The notes beneath the pieces were generated by a model that worked only from the letters and a program-made list of their open reading frames with translations, did not search any database and had not been told where the DNA came from. From an uncultured Aeriscardovia sp. (GTDB lineage: Bacteria; Actinomycetota; Actinomycetes; Actinomycetales; Bifidobacteriaceae): a stretch of DNA of 64,000 bases. Positions 27,989-35,500 of this stretch are shown piece by piece (position 1 is the stretch's first letter; each line of letters starts with the position of its first letter). The DNA is taken from contig CAIFER010000001.1 of the NCBI GenBank assembly GCA_903789525.1, positions 868,001 through 932,000 of the forward strand. Direction: 5' to 3'. The position numbers were made by a program, and so were the translations under genes.

Positions 27989-28001
27989 AAAACCGTTGGT
28001 A

Positions 28002-28016
28002 TTAGGTGAGACCTAA
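28002..28016. promoter_or_regulatory. Operator copy 1 for the island Xre regulators
   Basis: TTAGGTGAGACCTAA: 6-bp inverted arms around a 3-bp centre, 16 bp upstream of the first Xre gene. A near copy precedes the second Xre gene (28385-28399). Confidence 0.6.
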
Positions 28017-28031
28017 CGATGGTCGGAGGAC

Positions 28032-28331
28032 ATGATGAGACGCAGTTCCAATCTCACTGACGAAGACAAAGAGATCTATGCCGTCATCGGCACCAATACC
28101 AAGATGTACCTCATGCTCAAGAATCATTCCCAGTCCGAGCTGGCTAATCTCCTTGGCGTCTCCCGTGCATCCATGTCACTCAAAATTTCAGGGAAAATCG
28201 CATGGTCCGCGTCCGACGTCCTCAAGGTCTCCCAGTTCCTCAACGTGCCTGTTGAGAGGCTGTATTCGCGAGAAGCCGTCCGTAGCATTGCGAAAGCATA
28301 CGGTCCAATTGGCAACCTTCAGCTCGCCTGA
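28032..28331 (+). CDS. Xre-like HTH regulator 1 (island)
   Basis: A 99-residue DNA-binding protein with a helix-turn-helix (SELANLLGVSRASMSLKISGKIAW) of the Cro/CI type and a short C-terminal helix region. ATG at 28032 (or 28035) follows GGAGG. First gene inside attL. An inverted repeat just upstream is repeated before the next regulator, which suggests auto- and cross-regulation controlling the island's maintenance genes (inference). A terminator separates it from regulator 2. Confidence 0.85.
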   Translation: MMRRSSNLTDEDKEIYAVIGTNTKMYLMLKNHSQSELANLLGVSRASMSLKISGKIAWSASDVLKVSQFLNVPVERLYSREAVRSIAKAYGPIGNLQLA

Positions 28332-28343
28332 ACGATTCCCGGA

Positions 28344-28374
28344 CCCAAGGCAGTATTGCCTTGGGCTTCTTTTG
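28344..28374 (+). terminator. Terminator between the two Xre genes
   Basis: Stem CCCAAGGCA / TGCCTTGGG with loop GTAT (28344-28352 with 28357-28365), then CTTCTTTTG. Confidence 0.85.
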
Positions 28375-28384
28375 TATTATCTTG

Positions 28385-28399
28385 TTAGGTGTGACTTAC
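28385..28399. promoter_or_regulatory. Operator copy 2 for the island Xre regulators
   Basis: TTAGGTGTGACTTAC, differing from the 28002 copy at three positions. It overlaps a possible -35 (TTGTTA at 28382-28387) and the probable GTG start of the second regulator. Confidence 0.55.
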
Positions 28400-28711
28400 C
28401 AAATTAGATACAAGAACCCGAGCCCTTTTAAACAATGGCTCAGACAGCATGGCATCACACAACAGAGCGTTGCCGACGTCCTCGGAATCTCACGCTCGTC
28501 AATGAGCCAGAAGCTCAACGGAGGCATCGCATGGTCTGAGGCGGACCTCCGTCACATCAATTCGACCTACGGTCTGTCGGCCGACTTCATCCTGGGTTTT
28601 AAAAAGGCCCGCCGCGAGGTCGTAACTCGCGCGGCAGGCCCGGATCCTAGTTCGGAGATCCAAGGTCAGCTTATCACGCTGGTCTCTTCCCCCGAGAGGA
28701 GCAGGTCATGA
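28391..28711 (+). CDS. Xre-like HTH regulator 2 (island)
   Basis: About 106 residues, paralogous in HTH style to regulator 1 (QQSVADVLGISRSSMSQKLNGGIAWSEADL). The start is uncertain: GTG at 28391 is chosen because the frame's earlier TTG lies in the upstream terminator and no ATG precedes the HTH; the mRNA may be leaderless. The stop overlaps the ATG of the next gene (ATGA at 28708-28711). The tail RSEIQGQ-like, polar C-terminus is not recognised. Confidence 0.75.
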   Translation: MTYQIRYKNPSPFKQWLRQHGITQQSVADVLGISRSSMSQKLNGGIAWSEADLRHINSTYGLSADFILGFKKARREVVTRAAGPDPSSEIQGQLITLVSSPERSRS

Positions 28712-29633
28712 GCTGGCAGGCATCCTCATGGGCGCTTAGGCAGGCCGCCGTGGGCGGCGACTGCGTGGCGCGCGTCATCCTTCTGGCGATGGCGGACTAC
28801 GCCCATCCCGACGGCACGGGCGTGTACATCTCCATCGCCTCCCTGATGGCCTTCACCGGCAAGTCCGAGTCGACCGTGCATCGCAAGGTGGCGTGGCTCG
28901 AACACCAGGGTCTGATCCGCCGGGGCGACCAGCACCTGGTCGACCACATCCGCCCGGACCGCCGACCGATCGTGTGGGACCTCGCGATGGACGTTCCGGC
29001 CATCCCGGTTGACGACCATCTCGACGAGTCCGGCCACGAGGTCACCGACCCCGTGCCCGATCCTGATCCCGTCACTGTTCAGCGGGGTGTCACCGGTGCG
29101 TGAGCGGGGTGTCACCGGTGCGCGCCACGGGGTGTCACCCATGACACCCGAACCATTAGATAAACCATTAGTGAACCAACCCCCTAAAGCCCCCCAAGGG
29201 GGGCGCGGCGGACGACGGAGGGTTCGACAGGCTGAGGGTCCTCTGGCCGAAGAAGACCGGACGTCCGGAAAAGCTCCGCGCCCTGTGGGACTCGGCGGTC
29301 GCCTCGGTCGGCGCCGACACGGTGCTCTCCTCGGCCAAGGGCTATCTGAGGGAAAACCGGGACGTGGAGACCCGGTACCTCAAGGGCCTGAAGTCCTGGC
29401 TGTCGGACCCGACGTGCTACGCGGCGATGCCGGCCGGAGGCCGCGAGACGGTCACGCCAATGGCGGCGGGTCGACGGTGGCTGGACGAGCACGAGAAGGA
29501 CTTCGGCCATGCTGACGGACCGGACGTGTCCGTCTACGACGTCGCCTGCTGGGTGCGTTCCCACCCGGAAGTCCCGGCGGGCCTGGTTCCCGCGGGGCTT
29601 TCCGCCCGGTTCCTTGGAGGCGAGTCGCAATGA
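28708..29633 (+). pseudogene. HTH replication-initiator-like gene with two frameshifts
   Basis: Three frames together form one coherent protein. Frame 1 (28708-29103) encodes an N-terminal winged-helix region typical of plasmid/phage replication proteins (MSWQASSWALRQAAVGGD; SIASLMAFTGKSESTVHRKVAWLEHQGLIRRG). At about 29095 it should continue in frame 2 (RERGVTGARHGVSPMTPEPL, VNQPPKAPQGGRGG). At about 29200-29220 it continues in frame 3 (FDRLRVLWPKKTGRPEKLRALWDSAV to FLGGESQ). One missing base at each point explains the breaks: the first is in GGTGTCACCGGTGCG repeats, the second beside C6/G6 runs. The start follows GAGAGGAGC. The 3' stop overlaps the next ATG. A replication role is inferred from family context. 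Confidence 0.75.
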
Positions 29634-29836
29634 TGAAGATGGTCATCGTCGTCCTGGTCGCCTGCCTCGTGGCCTTCGCCTTCCTGCTCCTGCTCACGCT
29701 TCTCGGTGTCTTCGGGCCGTGCTCCGGCGCGAGCGAACGCCGGACGGTGCTTCTGGCGCGCGGCGCATTCGACGGGATCCTCGTCGTCGAGCTTCTGCTC
29801 GTCGCCGCCCTGGTCGTGGGGATGGTGGTCGCATGA
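29630..29836 (+). CDS. Small hydrophobic membrane protein (island)
   Basis: A 68-residue protein with two membrane helices (MVIVVLVACLVAFAFLLLL and the C-terminal GILVVELLLVAALVVGMVV) linked by a short polar loop. Function unknown. ATG overlaps the stop of the replication-type gene and its own stop overlaps the next ATG (ATGA at both ends), so translation is coupled through this run of genes. Confidence 0.7.
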   Translation: MMKMVIVVLVACLVAFAFLLLLTLLGVFGPCSGASERRTVLLARGAFDGILVVELLLVAALVVGMVVA

Positions 29837-30237
29837 CCGGCTTGATCTCGGACTCAATCGCAGACAGCCTCTTCGGCCTCCAGGACGGCCCGGCGGACCG
29901 TGTGCTCCTCGCCGCCGGCAGGCGGATCGGGGAGCTTGATCCCGACCGGCTTTCCGTCATCGCGGTGGCGATCGCGTCCGACCAGACCGTGGGCCTCGCC
30001 GGCGGCCTCGACGTGACCGAGAGGCGCCGGCTCGCCGAGAGGATGCGCGCCGAGAACGTGGACACGTCCGACCGAGAGCGTGTGCTCGCCTGGCTGAGGA
30101 GGAATCCCGGGCAGCTCGCAGCCGCGTCGCGTTCCGTAGCGGTCTCGCGCGGCCACGTGCCGCGCGGCCTCGACCTGATGGTCCGCAGGTGGACCGGCAG
30201 GGACCGGAGGCCGAGATCGAAGGGAGGCGCGCTGTGA
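29833..30237 (+). CDS. Hypothetical island protein, 134 residues
   Basis: Not recognised. Starts MTGLISDSIADSLFGLQDGP at 29833 (ATGA overlap with the previous gene); the reading frame is open upstream, but that portion has no typical start context. Predicted largely helical, with Asp/Glu/Arg-rich segments and a basic C-terminus (RWTGRDRRPRSKGGAL), suggesting nucleic-acid contact. Its stop overlaps the GTG of a 38-codon gene. Confidence 0.6.
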   Translation: MTGLISDSIADSLFGLQDGPADRVLLAAGRRIGELDPDRLSVIAVAIASDQTVGLAGGLDVTERRRLAERMRAENVDTSDRERVLAWLRRNPGQLAAASRSVAVSRGHVPRGLDLMVRRWTGRDRRPRSKGGAL

Positions 30238-30350
30238 GGGGATTCCCGGAGGAGGTGCGAAGGCGGATCCGCCACCAGATGGAGTTCGGCACCGGCAGGC
30301 CGGCCGCCTTCCGCCCGGCACGCCATGACCAGGGCGGGAACGGGTCCTGA
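30234..30350 (+). CDS. Very small basic protein (38 residues)
   Basis: Reads VRGFPEEVRRRIRHQMEFG onward and ends HDQGGNGS. Support comes from a good ribosome site (AGGGAGG) before GTG, a GTGA overlap with the preceding stop, and island-like GC. Arg-rich, function unknown. It ends the chain of overlapping genes just before the parA promoter. Confidence 0.5.
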   Translation: MRGFPEEVRRRIRHQMEFGTGRPAAFRPARHDQGGNGS

Positions 30351-30356
30351 AAGCGT

Positions 30357-30420
30357 GAAAGCAATAATGCAATAATGTTTGCTGTCTTGCATTATTAAGT
30401 TAGAATGGTATCGCATTATC
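30357..30420. promoter_or_regulatory. Iterated AATAATGCAA motifs in the parA promoter (operator or parS-like)
   Basis: AATAATGCAA (30363-30372) and its inverse TTGCATTATT (30387-30396) form a 10-bp inverted repeat. The left arm is followed by another AATAATG, and TCGCATTATC follows at 30411-30420. The 16-mer GAAAGCAATAATGCAA (30357-30372) recurs near attR at 46419-46434. Confidence 0.6.
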
Positions 30421-30444
30421 GGAACACCTGGTTCGGAGGTAATC

Positions 30445-31038
30445 ATGAGAGTTGTCATTGCGAACGCGAAGGGCGGGGTCGGGAAGACCACCACGGCTGT
30501 GATGCTGGCCTTCGCGATGAAGACGAGGCTTCTGGAGGCCACCGTCCTCGACGCGGACCCGCAGGCGTCGGCGACGCTGTGGGCGTCGCTCGCCTCGGAG
30601 GCGGGGACTCCCCTACCGTTCGACGTGGTCCCGGCGAACCTGGTCACCCTGGGCCACAAGTCGCCGGAGGGCGAGCTGGAGCTCGTGGACTGCCCGCCCT
30701 CGGGCCGCACGTTCGACAAGGCGGTGTCGTCCGCGGATTTCGTGATCGTGCCGTCCTCGGAGTCGAGCACGGACCTCCAGCAGTCGTGGGCGACGCTTGA
30801 GGCGATTCCGGAGGGGGTCCCCGCCGCGATCCTCCTGTGCCGCGCCGAGGAGCGGACGAGGGCGTACAGGGAGGCGGTCAACGCGCTCACGACCCTCAAG
30901 TCCCCGCGCTTCGACACCGTGATTCCAAAGAGCCAGTACCTCAAAAACGCTTTCGGCCACGTGCCCGACAAGCTGGCCGGTTACGGGGAGGTTCTCTCGG
31001 AGCTCCTGGAGGCGTTGGTCAAGGCGGGAATTCGATAA
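30445..31038 (+). CDS. parA: ParA-family partition ATPase (small, island)
   Basis: Walker-type ATPase of 197 residues. The deviant Walker A is KGGVGKTTTAVML, Walker A' is VLDADPQASATLW and Walker B ELVDCPPSG. It lacks an N-terminal HTH, so it belongs to the short ParA (type Ib) group that uses a separate small DNA-binding partner; the next gene fits. The start at 30445 follows GGAGG; the frame is open further upstream but into the motif-rich promoter. It segregates or positions the element when excised (inference). Confidence 0.9.
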   Translation: MRVVIANAKGGVGKTTTAVMLAFAMKTRLLEATVLDADPQASATLWASLASEAGTPLPFDVVPANLVTLGHKSPEGELELVDCPPSGRTFDKAVSSADFVIVPSSESSTDLQQSWATLEAIPEGVPAAILLCRAEERTRAYREAVNALTTLKSPRFDTVIPKSQYLKNAFGHVPDKLAGYGEVLSELLEALVKAGIR

Positions 31039-31096
31039 CGCACGCAATATAGAATTGCCGCGTTATTGATTTATCACCGTCGGGAGAAGCGTCATC

Positions 31097-31321
31097 ATGG
31101 AGAACCTGAAGTCAAGCTACATACCATCCGCCGCCGCGAAGGCCGGCAGCGGCCATATCGCGAAGAGCAAGGAGGAGGCCACCGTCCCCACGAGCCTGAG
31201 GATGCCGGCGTCCCTCCACGCGCGGGCGCGCGTCTATTCGGTGACGCACGGCGTCCCGTTCCGCCGGATGGTGATCGAGGGGCTTGAGCAGTGGCTGGAA
31301 GAGCACGAGAAGGAGGAATGA
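31097..31321 (+). CDS. Small putative ribbon-helix-helix partner of ParA
   Basis: A 74-residue protein with a flexible basic N-terminus (KSSYIPSAAAKAGSGHIAKSK) and a C-terminal segment EATVPTSLRMPASLHARARVYSVTHG-type that fits a beta-strand plus two helices, as in MetJ/Arc DNA-binding proteins. Position directly after parA matches the ParG/omega role: binding the iterated motifs upstream of parA and stimulating the ATPase. Sequence identity to any named family is not established here. Confidence 0.65.
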   Translation: MENLKSSYIPSAAAKAGSGHIAKSKEEATVPTSLRMPASLHARARVYSVTHGVPFRRMVIEGLEQWLEEHEKEE

Positions 31322-31323
31322 CC

Positions 31324-32273
31324 ATGACGGAGCAGAAGGCGGAAGGTGCCGTCAGGAAGAGCGGGAGACGCACTGCCGTCATCGTCGTAGCGTGTGTCGC
31401 CGCGGCCGCCCTGCTGGCCGCGGGAATCGGCCTGGGCGTCCATGCCCACAATGAGAGGGTCGCGCGCGAGACTCACGAGAGGGCCGTCGCGGCCGCGCAG
31501 GCGCGGTGCGACAAATCGATCGACGGGCTGACCGCCGCGCGAGGAATGCTCGCCAAGCAGATCAAGGCGGACAGAACGCAGGCCGCCCTCAAGCTCACCG
31601 ACAGGCAGGTCGCGGACGCGAAGACCCTCCAGGCCCTCAAGAAGGAAAGCACCGACAGGTATGCGGCCGCCTCCTGCAAGGCGACCAGCATCAGCGTCCT
31701 CGACAGCCACGCGAAAGCGAACCAGGAGGCCTCCAGGAAGGCCGCCGACCAGACAACCCGACTGACCGCCGCGGTCACCGGCGTCGAGAGGTCGAAGGCG
31801 GCGAAGGACGAGGCCGACCGCAAGGCCGAGGAGGCAAGGAAAGCCGAGGAACAGAGGAAGGCGCAGGAGGCCGTCGCGGCGGCAGCGGCCGCCCAGGCGC
31901 AGCAGCAGGCTCAGGCCAGGCAGCAGTCCTCCCGCCGGAATCCCGGCTCCGCCAATCCGTCCCGTCCGTACAGGCGGTGGCCCCGCGACAAAAGACCCGA
32001 ATCGCCCCCAGAAACACACCCGCCAGAAAACCCGACGCCGCCCCCCCCCCCCCCCCCCCCCCCCCCACCCCCCCCCCTCCCCCCCGGCGGCCCCCCGCCC
32101 CCCGCCGCGGCCCCACGCCCAGCTACACCCCGCGTCAGCAAAGGCGTCAGACGCCGAGCCAGCAGCCGCGACGCCAGCAACCCCCGCAACAAGAACATCA
32201 CTGGAACCTCGGCGGCGATGCCCAGACATCCCAGCCTGGCGGCGGCACGCCGCACATCGACTGGGGCAACTGA
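31324..32273 (+). pseudogene. Membrane-anchored coiled-coil protein, frame broken at a C26 tract
   Basis: Starts MTEQKAEGAVRKSGRR after GGAGG (the overlapping ATG at 31318 is too close to it). It has a membrane helix (TAVIVVACVAAAALLAAGIGLGV), then a long helical region with two Cys (ARCDKSIDGL; AASCKATS) and a KAEEARKAEEQRKAQEA coiled coil. A Pro-coding run of 26 C then shifts the frame: downstream, the plausible end (SYTPRQQRRQTPSQQPRRQQ to GGGTPHIDWGN, stop at 32273) is in another frame. One extra C would restore it. In the unshifted frame the protein runs to 32355 through an implausible Arg/Ala tail. Function unknown. Confidence 0.65.
32041..32066. repeat. C26 homopolymer
   Basis: Twenty-six consecutive C, then A, ten C, T and seven C, within a coding region. 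Extreme homopolymer; its length sets the reading frame of the host gene. Confidence 0.85.
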
Positions 32274-32346
32274 CCGCTTTAGAGGAGACTGCCGACGATG
32301 GGATGGCGAGGCGGCACGCCGCACATCGACTGGGGCAACTGACCGC
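32242..32346 (+). repeat. 36-bp direct repeat covering the 3' end of the coiled-coil gene
   Basis: The segment beginning GCGGCACGCCGCACATCG occurs at 32242-32277 and again, identical over 36 bp, at 32311-32346. It encodes the C-terminus GGTPHIDWGN plus the stop codon. A 69-bp step separates the copies, so this is a local duplication of the gene end. Confidence 0.85.
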
Positions 32347-32364
32347 CGCGCCTGATCTCCTCAA

Positions 32365-32396
32365 GCCCCGTCCGGGTCTTCCGGCGGGGCCTTTTT
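32365..32396 (+). terminator. Terminator downstream of the coiled-coil gene
   Basis: Stem GCCCCG-CCGG / CCGG-CGGGGC with one bulged T, then CTTTTT. Confidence 0.88.
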
Positions 32397-32560
32397 CATG
32401 CCCTCCTTGCCGCCGTCCGCAATGCGGGTGGATTCCCCTCGCACCTGCCCCACCATTCTCGGTGAGGGGTGTCGGTTCGCCTCTTGTCTCTGGAGGTCCG
32501 GGCCGCCATCGGGCGGCCCCGGGCCTGTTAACCCGGAGCCCGGGATTCCGCCGCCGCCCG

Positions 32561-32574
32561 TTAATTGCAATTAA
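32561..32574. promoter_or_regulatory. Perfect palindrome ahead of the adhesin gene
   Basis: TTAATTGCAATTAA, a 14-bp perfect palindrome ending just before the GAGGAG ribosome site of the adhesin. It may be an operator or a leader structure covering the ribosome site. The rest of 32397-32560 holds a GGGCCGCC/GGCGGCCC hairpin and nothing coding. Confidence 0.5.
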
Positions 32575-32586
32575 TCGAGGAGACAC

Positions 32587-35500
32587 ATGAAGAAGAGAAA
32601 ATTCAGCAGAATACGGCGGGGCATCGCGATCCTAGCGGCCGCCGCCGCCCTCGGTATGGCGGGCACGGCATCCGCCATCAACATCGGCGTGGGGACGGTC
32701 ATCGGCCCCGGCGGGAACACGGGCATCGGCCCGTCCGGCGACCTCCTGTGGCTACACGACTACCTGAACACGGGCAATAATCCTGTCGAGGGCTGGGGCG
32801 ACGCCTCCACCGACTGGATGCTCGACCAGCTCACGCGCAGCGGGCTGAATCCATCGCCGCGTGATTTCACGGCCAAGGTCAGGACGGCCTGCCAGGGAGC
32901 GCTCCGTGATGCCGTCGCGCGTGCCGGCGGAAGGACGAACAAGGCCCGTGTCGTCGGCCTCATCGCGACGGTCGGCGTCGGCAGCGATGGAAAGGCCGTC
33001 CTTTGGGGCGACAACAAGACAGACTTCAACAACCGCTTCCAGAACAACTGGAATGCGCGCGGGACGATCGGCGGACCACGAGGCTCACTGCACAATTGGT
33101 CGAACAACGACGTGAACGAGCTGCACAACCGCGCGAACGAGACGATCTCGCGCATGAGCGGCGTCAGCAACCAGGCCGTGTGCCTGGCCGTCAACGAGTT
33201 CGAGCCGCCGGACCTCCAGCAGTATCACCTCAACGTCCACACGAACTCGACGAACGCCCCGAAGGAGGCGGGAGACACGAACCCGGTGCATGACCGGATC
33301 GTCGCGAGCCTCAACCGGGGCGAGTCCTGGTCCGGCAGCCCGATCCGCCTGGGCGTGTGGCTGAACTGGGACGGCTACCCGGCGAGCAACCGCAGCCGCA
33401 AGGCGATCCGCAAGGAGGTCACCCTCCGCGGACCGTCCACCGTCAACAGCCCGGACTTCAAGCCGTCCGACTTCGGCTGGAAGTCCTGGGCGCCGGGCCG
33501 CTACTGGTATGACATCAGCGCGGGCAGGCAGGGCAACATGGCAGCGTCCATCGACACGTCCGACCGCCAGAGCGCCGAGACGTTCAGCCTCCCGACCCTG
33601 CCGCCGCTCAAGGCCCTGACCCGCATGAACGGGCAGGAGATGGACGGCCAGCTGGTCCCGGGAACCCTGTACATGGCGCACGTGACCGGAACGGTCGCCC
33701 CGGCCGTCTCCGGCTACAACACCCGCTCCACCATCACCGACCACATCATGAGCAAGGACGTGTGGGTCGGCGCGGCGGACCACGATGACCTCACGAAGGT
33801 CACCGTCTCGCACGACGGCCAGACCGTCACCAGCGGAGTTCATGTGACCAGGACCGACACGGCCGACGGCATCGACGTCACCGCGACGATCGACAACCCG
33901 GCCGAGGGCGAGTACACGCTCAACATCCCGAGCACCATCAAGGCCAAGACCGGCGACGGCAAGGACAAGACCAACGAGACCATCCGCGACCGCGGATGCA
34001 TCATCGCCAACACGGGAGCGTCCGAGCAATGCTCCGACACGAAGCAGGAGCAGGGCGAGCACCCCGAGACCAGCAAGGCATGGCAGCTCAAGGACGGCAA
34101 GCTCATTGAGGACAAGGACTGGACCAACCACGTGGGCGCGGACGGAACGACGTTCCTGCCCGGCGACCCGGTCTCCGCGATCGTGACCGGCAACATCCCC
34201 GGAAACCTGCTGGAGAACCTGGACCGCTACGAGCTGACCGACGACTGGAGCAACGCCTCCCAGTACGTGGACTTCGGCTCCGACGCGAAGAACCCGAACC
34301 ACAAGGTCTCCGTGTACGTTGATGGCACCGACGCGACCAACCAGTTCGACATCCACGAGGACGCCTCCGCGCACACGGTCACCGCCGACGCGAAGAAGGC
34401 CTTCCTGAACCGGACGAAGGGCCTGTCGAAGGACGGGCACCGCGCGAAGGTCCAGCTGCGCATCACCGGAACGTTCCGCGACGACTACCGGACCAACGGC
34501 CGCAAGACCAGCATGGTCAACCACGGCAGCCAGCGCATCAACACGGAGGGCCGCCAGACCAACGTCCCGTCGGTCTTCACGTGGACCCCGAACCCGAACA
34601 AGGAATGGGCAAGGAACACGAAGCTCGACGGCACCGGCGACTGGACCCTCGTCTCCGACCCGAACAAGTCGAACAACGTGGCCGGCGACCAGAAGAACTA
34701 CCGTGACGGCGACCCGCTCGCCGCCGCGGTCAACGGCACCGTCCCGACCGGCCTGGGCGAGGCCCCGAGGATCGCGCTCACCGACGACTGGACCCAGGCG
34801 TCCTACATGTGGACGCCGGACGACCTCTCAAAGGCCCGCGTCTACGAGGCCGACCTGCCCGCCGGCGATGACGGCGCAGACGCGAAGGTGGACGACATCA
34901 CCCACGCCGGACGCGACGTCACAGGCCAGTACACGCTCACCATGGACAAGGCCCACAACAAGGTGACCGCGACCATCAAGGACAGCCACGCGACCGAGCT
35001 CAAGGGCCTCACGGCCCCGCGCCAGATCACGCTCCTCGTCCCGGGCCGCGTCGCCCTCGCCTACGGGAAGGGCAACCGGCAGTTCGACCACGACTACGGT
35101 CTGACGAAGGTCAGCCACAAGACGTTCACGGACGCCTCCGGGCGCACCTGGTACCGCACCTGCTTCAACCCGAACGACCGCGCCGCCTTCAAGGGAACCG
35201 ACCTGTCGGGCAAGCCGATCCTCAACGACGGCGGCCAGACCGCGGGAGCTGTGAGCGCCGAGACGAACCGTCCGGGCTTCTGCGTGGTCCGCACGAACAC
35301 GAAGAAGACCGTCGTGGCGGAGAAGAGCCAGGGCGGCGACCAGCATGATTCCGACACGCAGCGCGTCCGTCCGAACCAGCGCGTCGAGTACCAGCTCGAC
35401 CCGGTGGACAAGGTCGAGGCGTCCGACGCCTACACGGTCCAGTCCGTGTCCATCCACGACACGTACTCCGAGCACGCCACCGTCGACCCGCAGACCATCG

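Noticed and set aside
31234..32586. A Gly/Arg-rich 450-codon minus-strand frame through the C-rich region
   Set aside because: Produced by the homopolymer and high GC; reads as poly-Gly and crosses a terminator.
33085..34524. A 479-codon minus-strand frame
   Set aside because: Same shadow effect opposite the adhesin.
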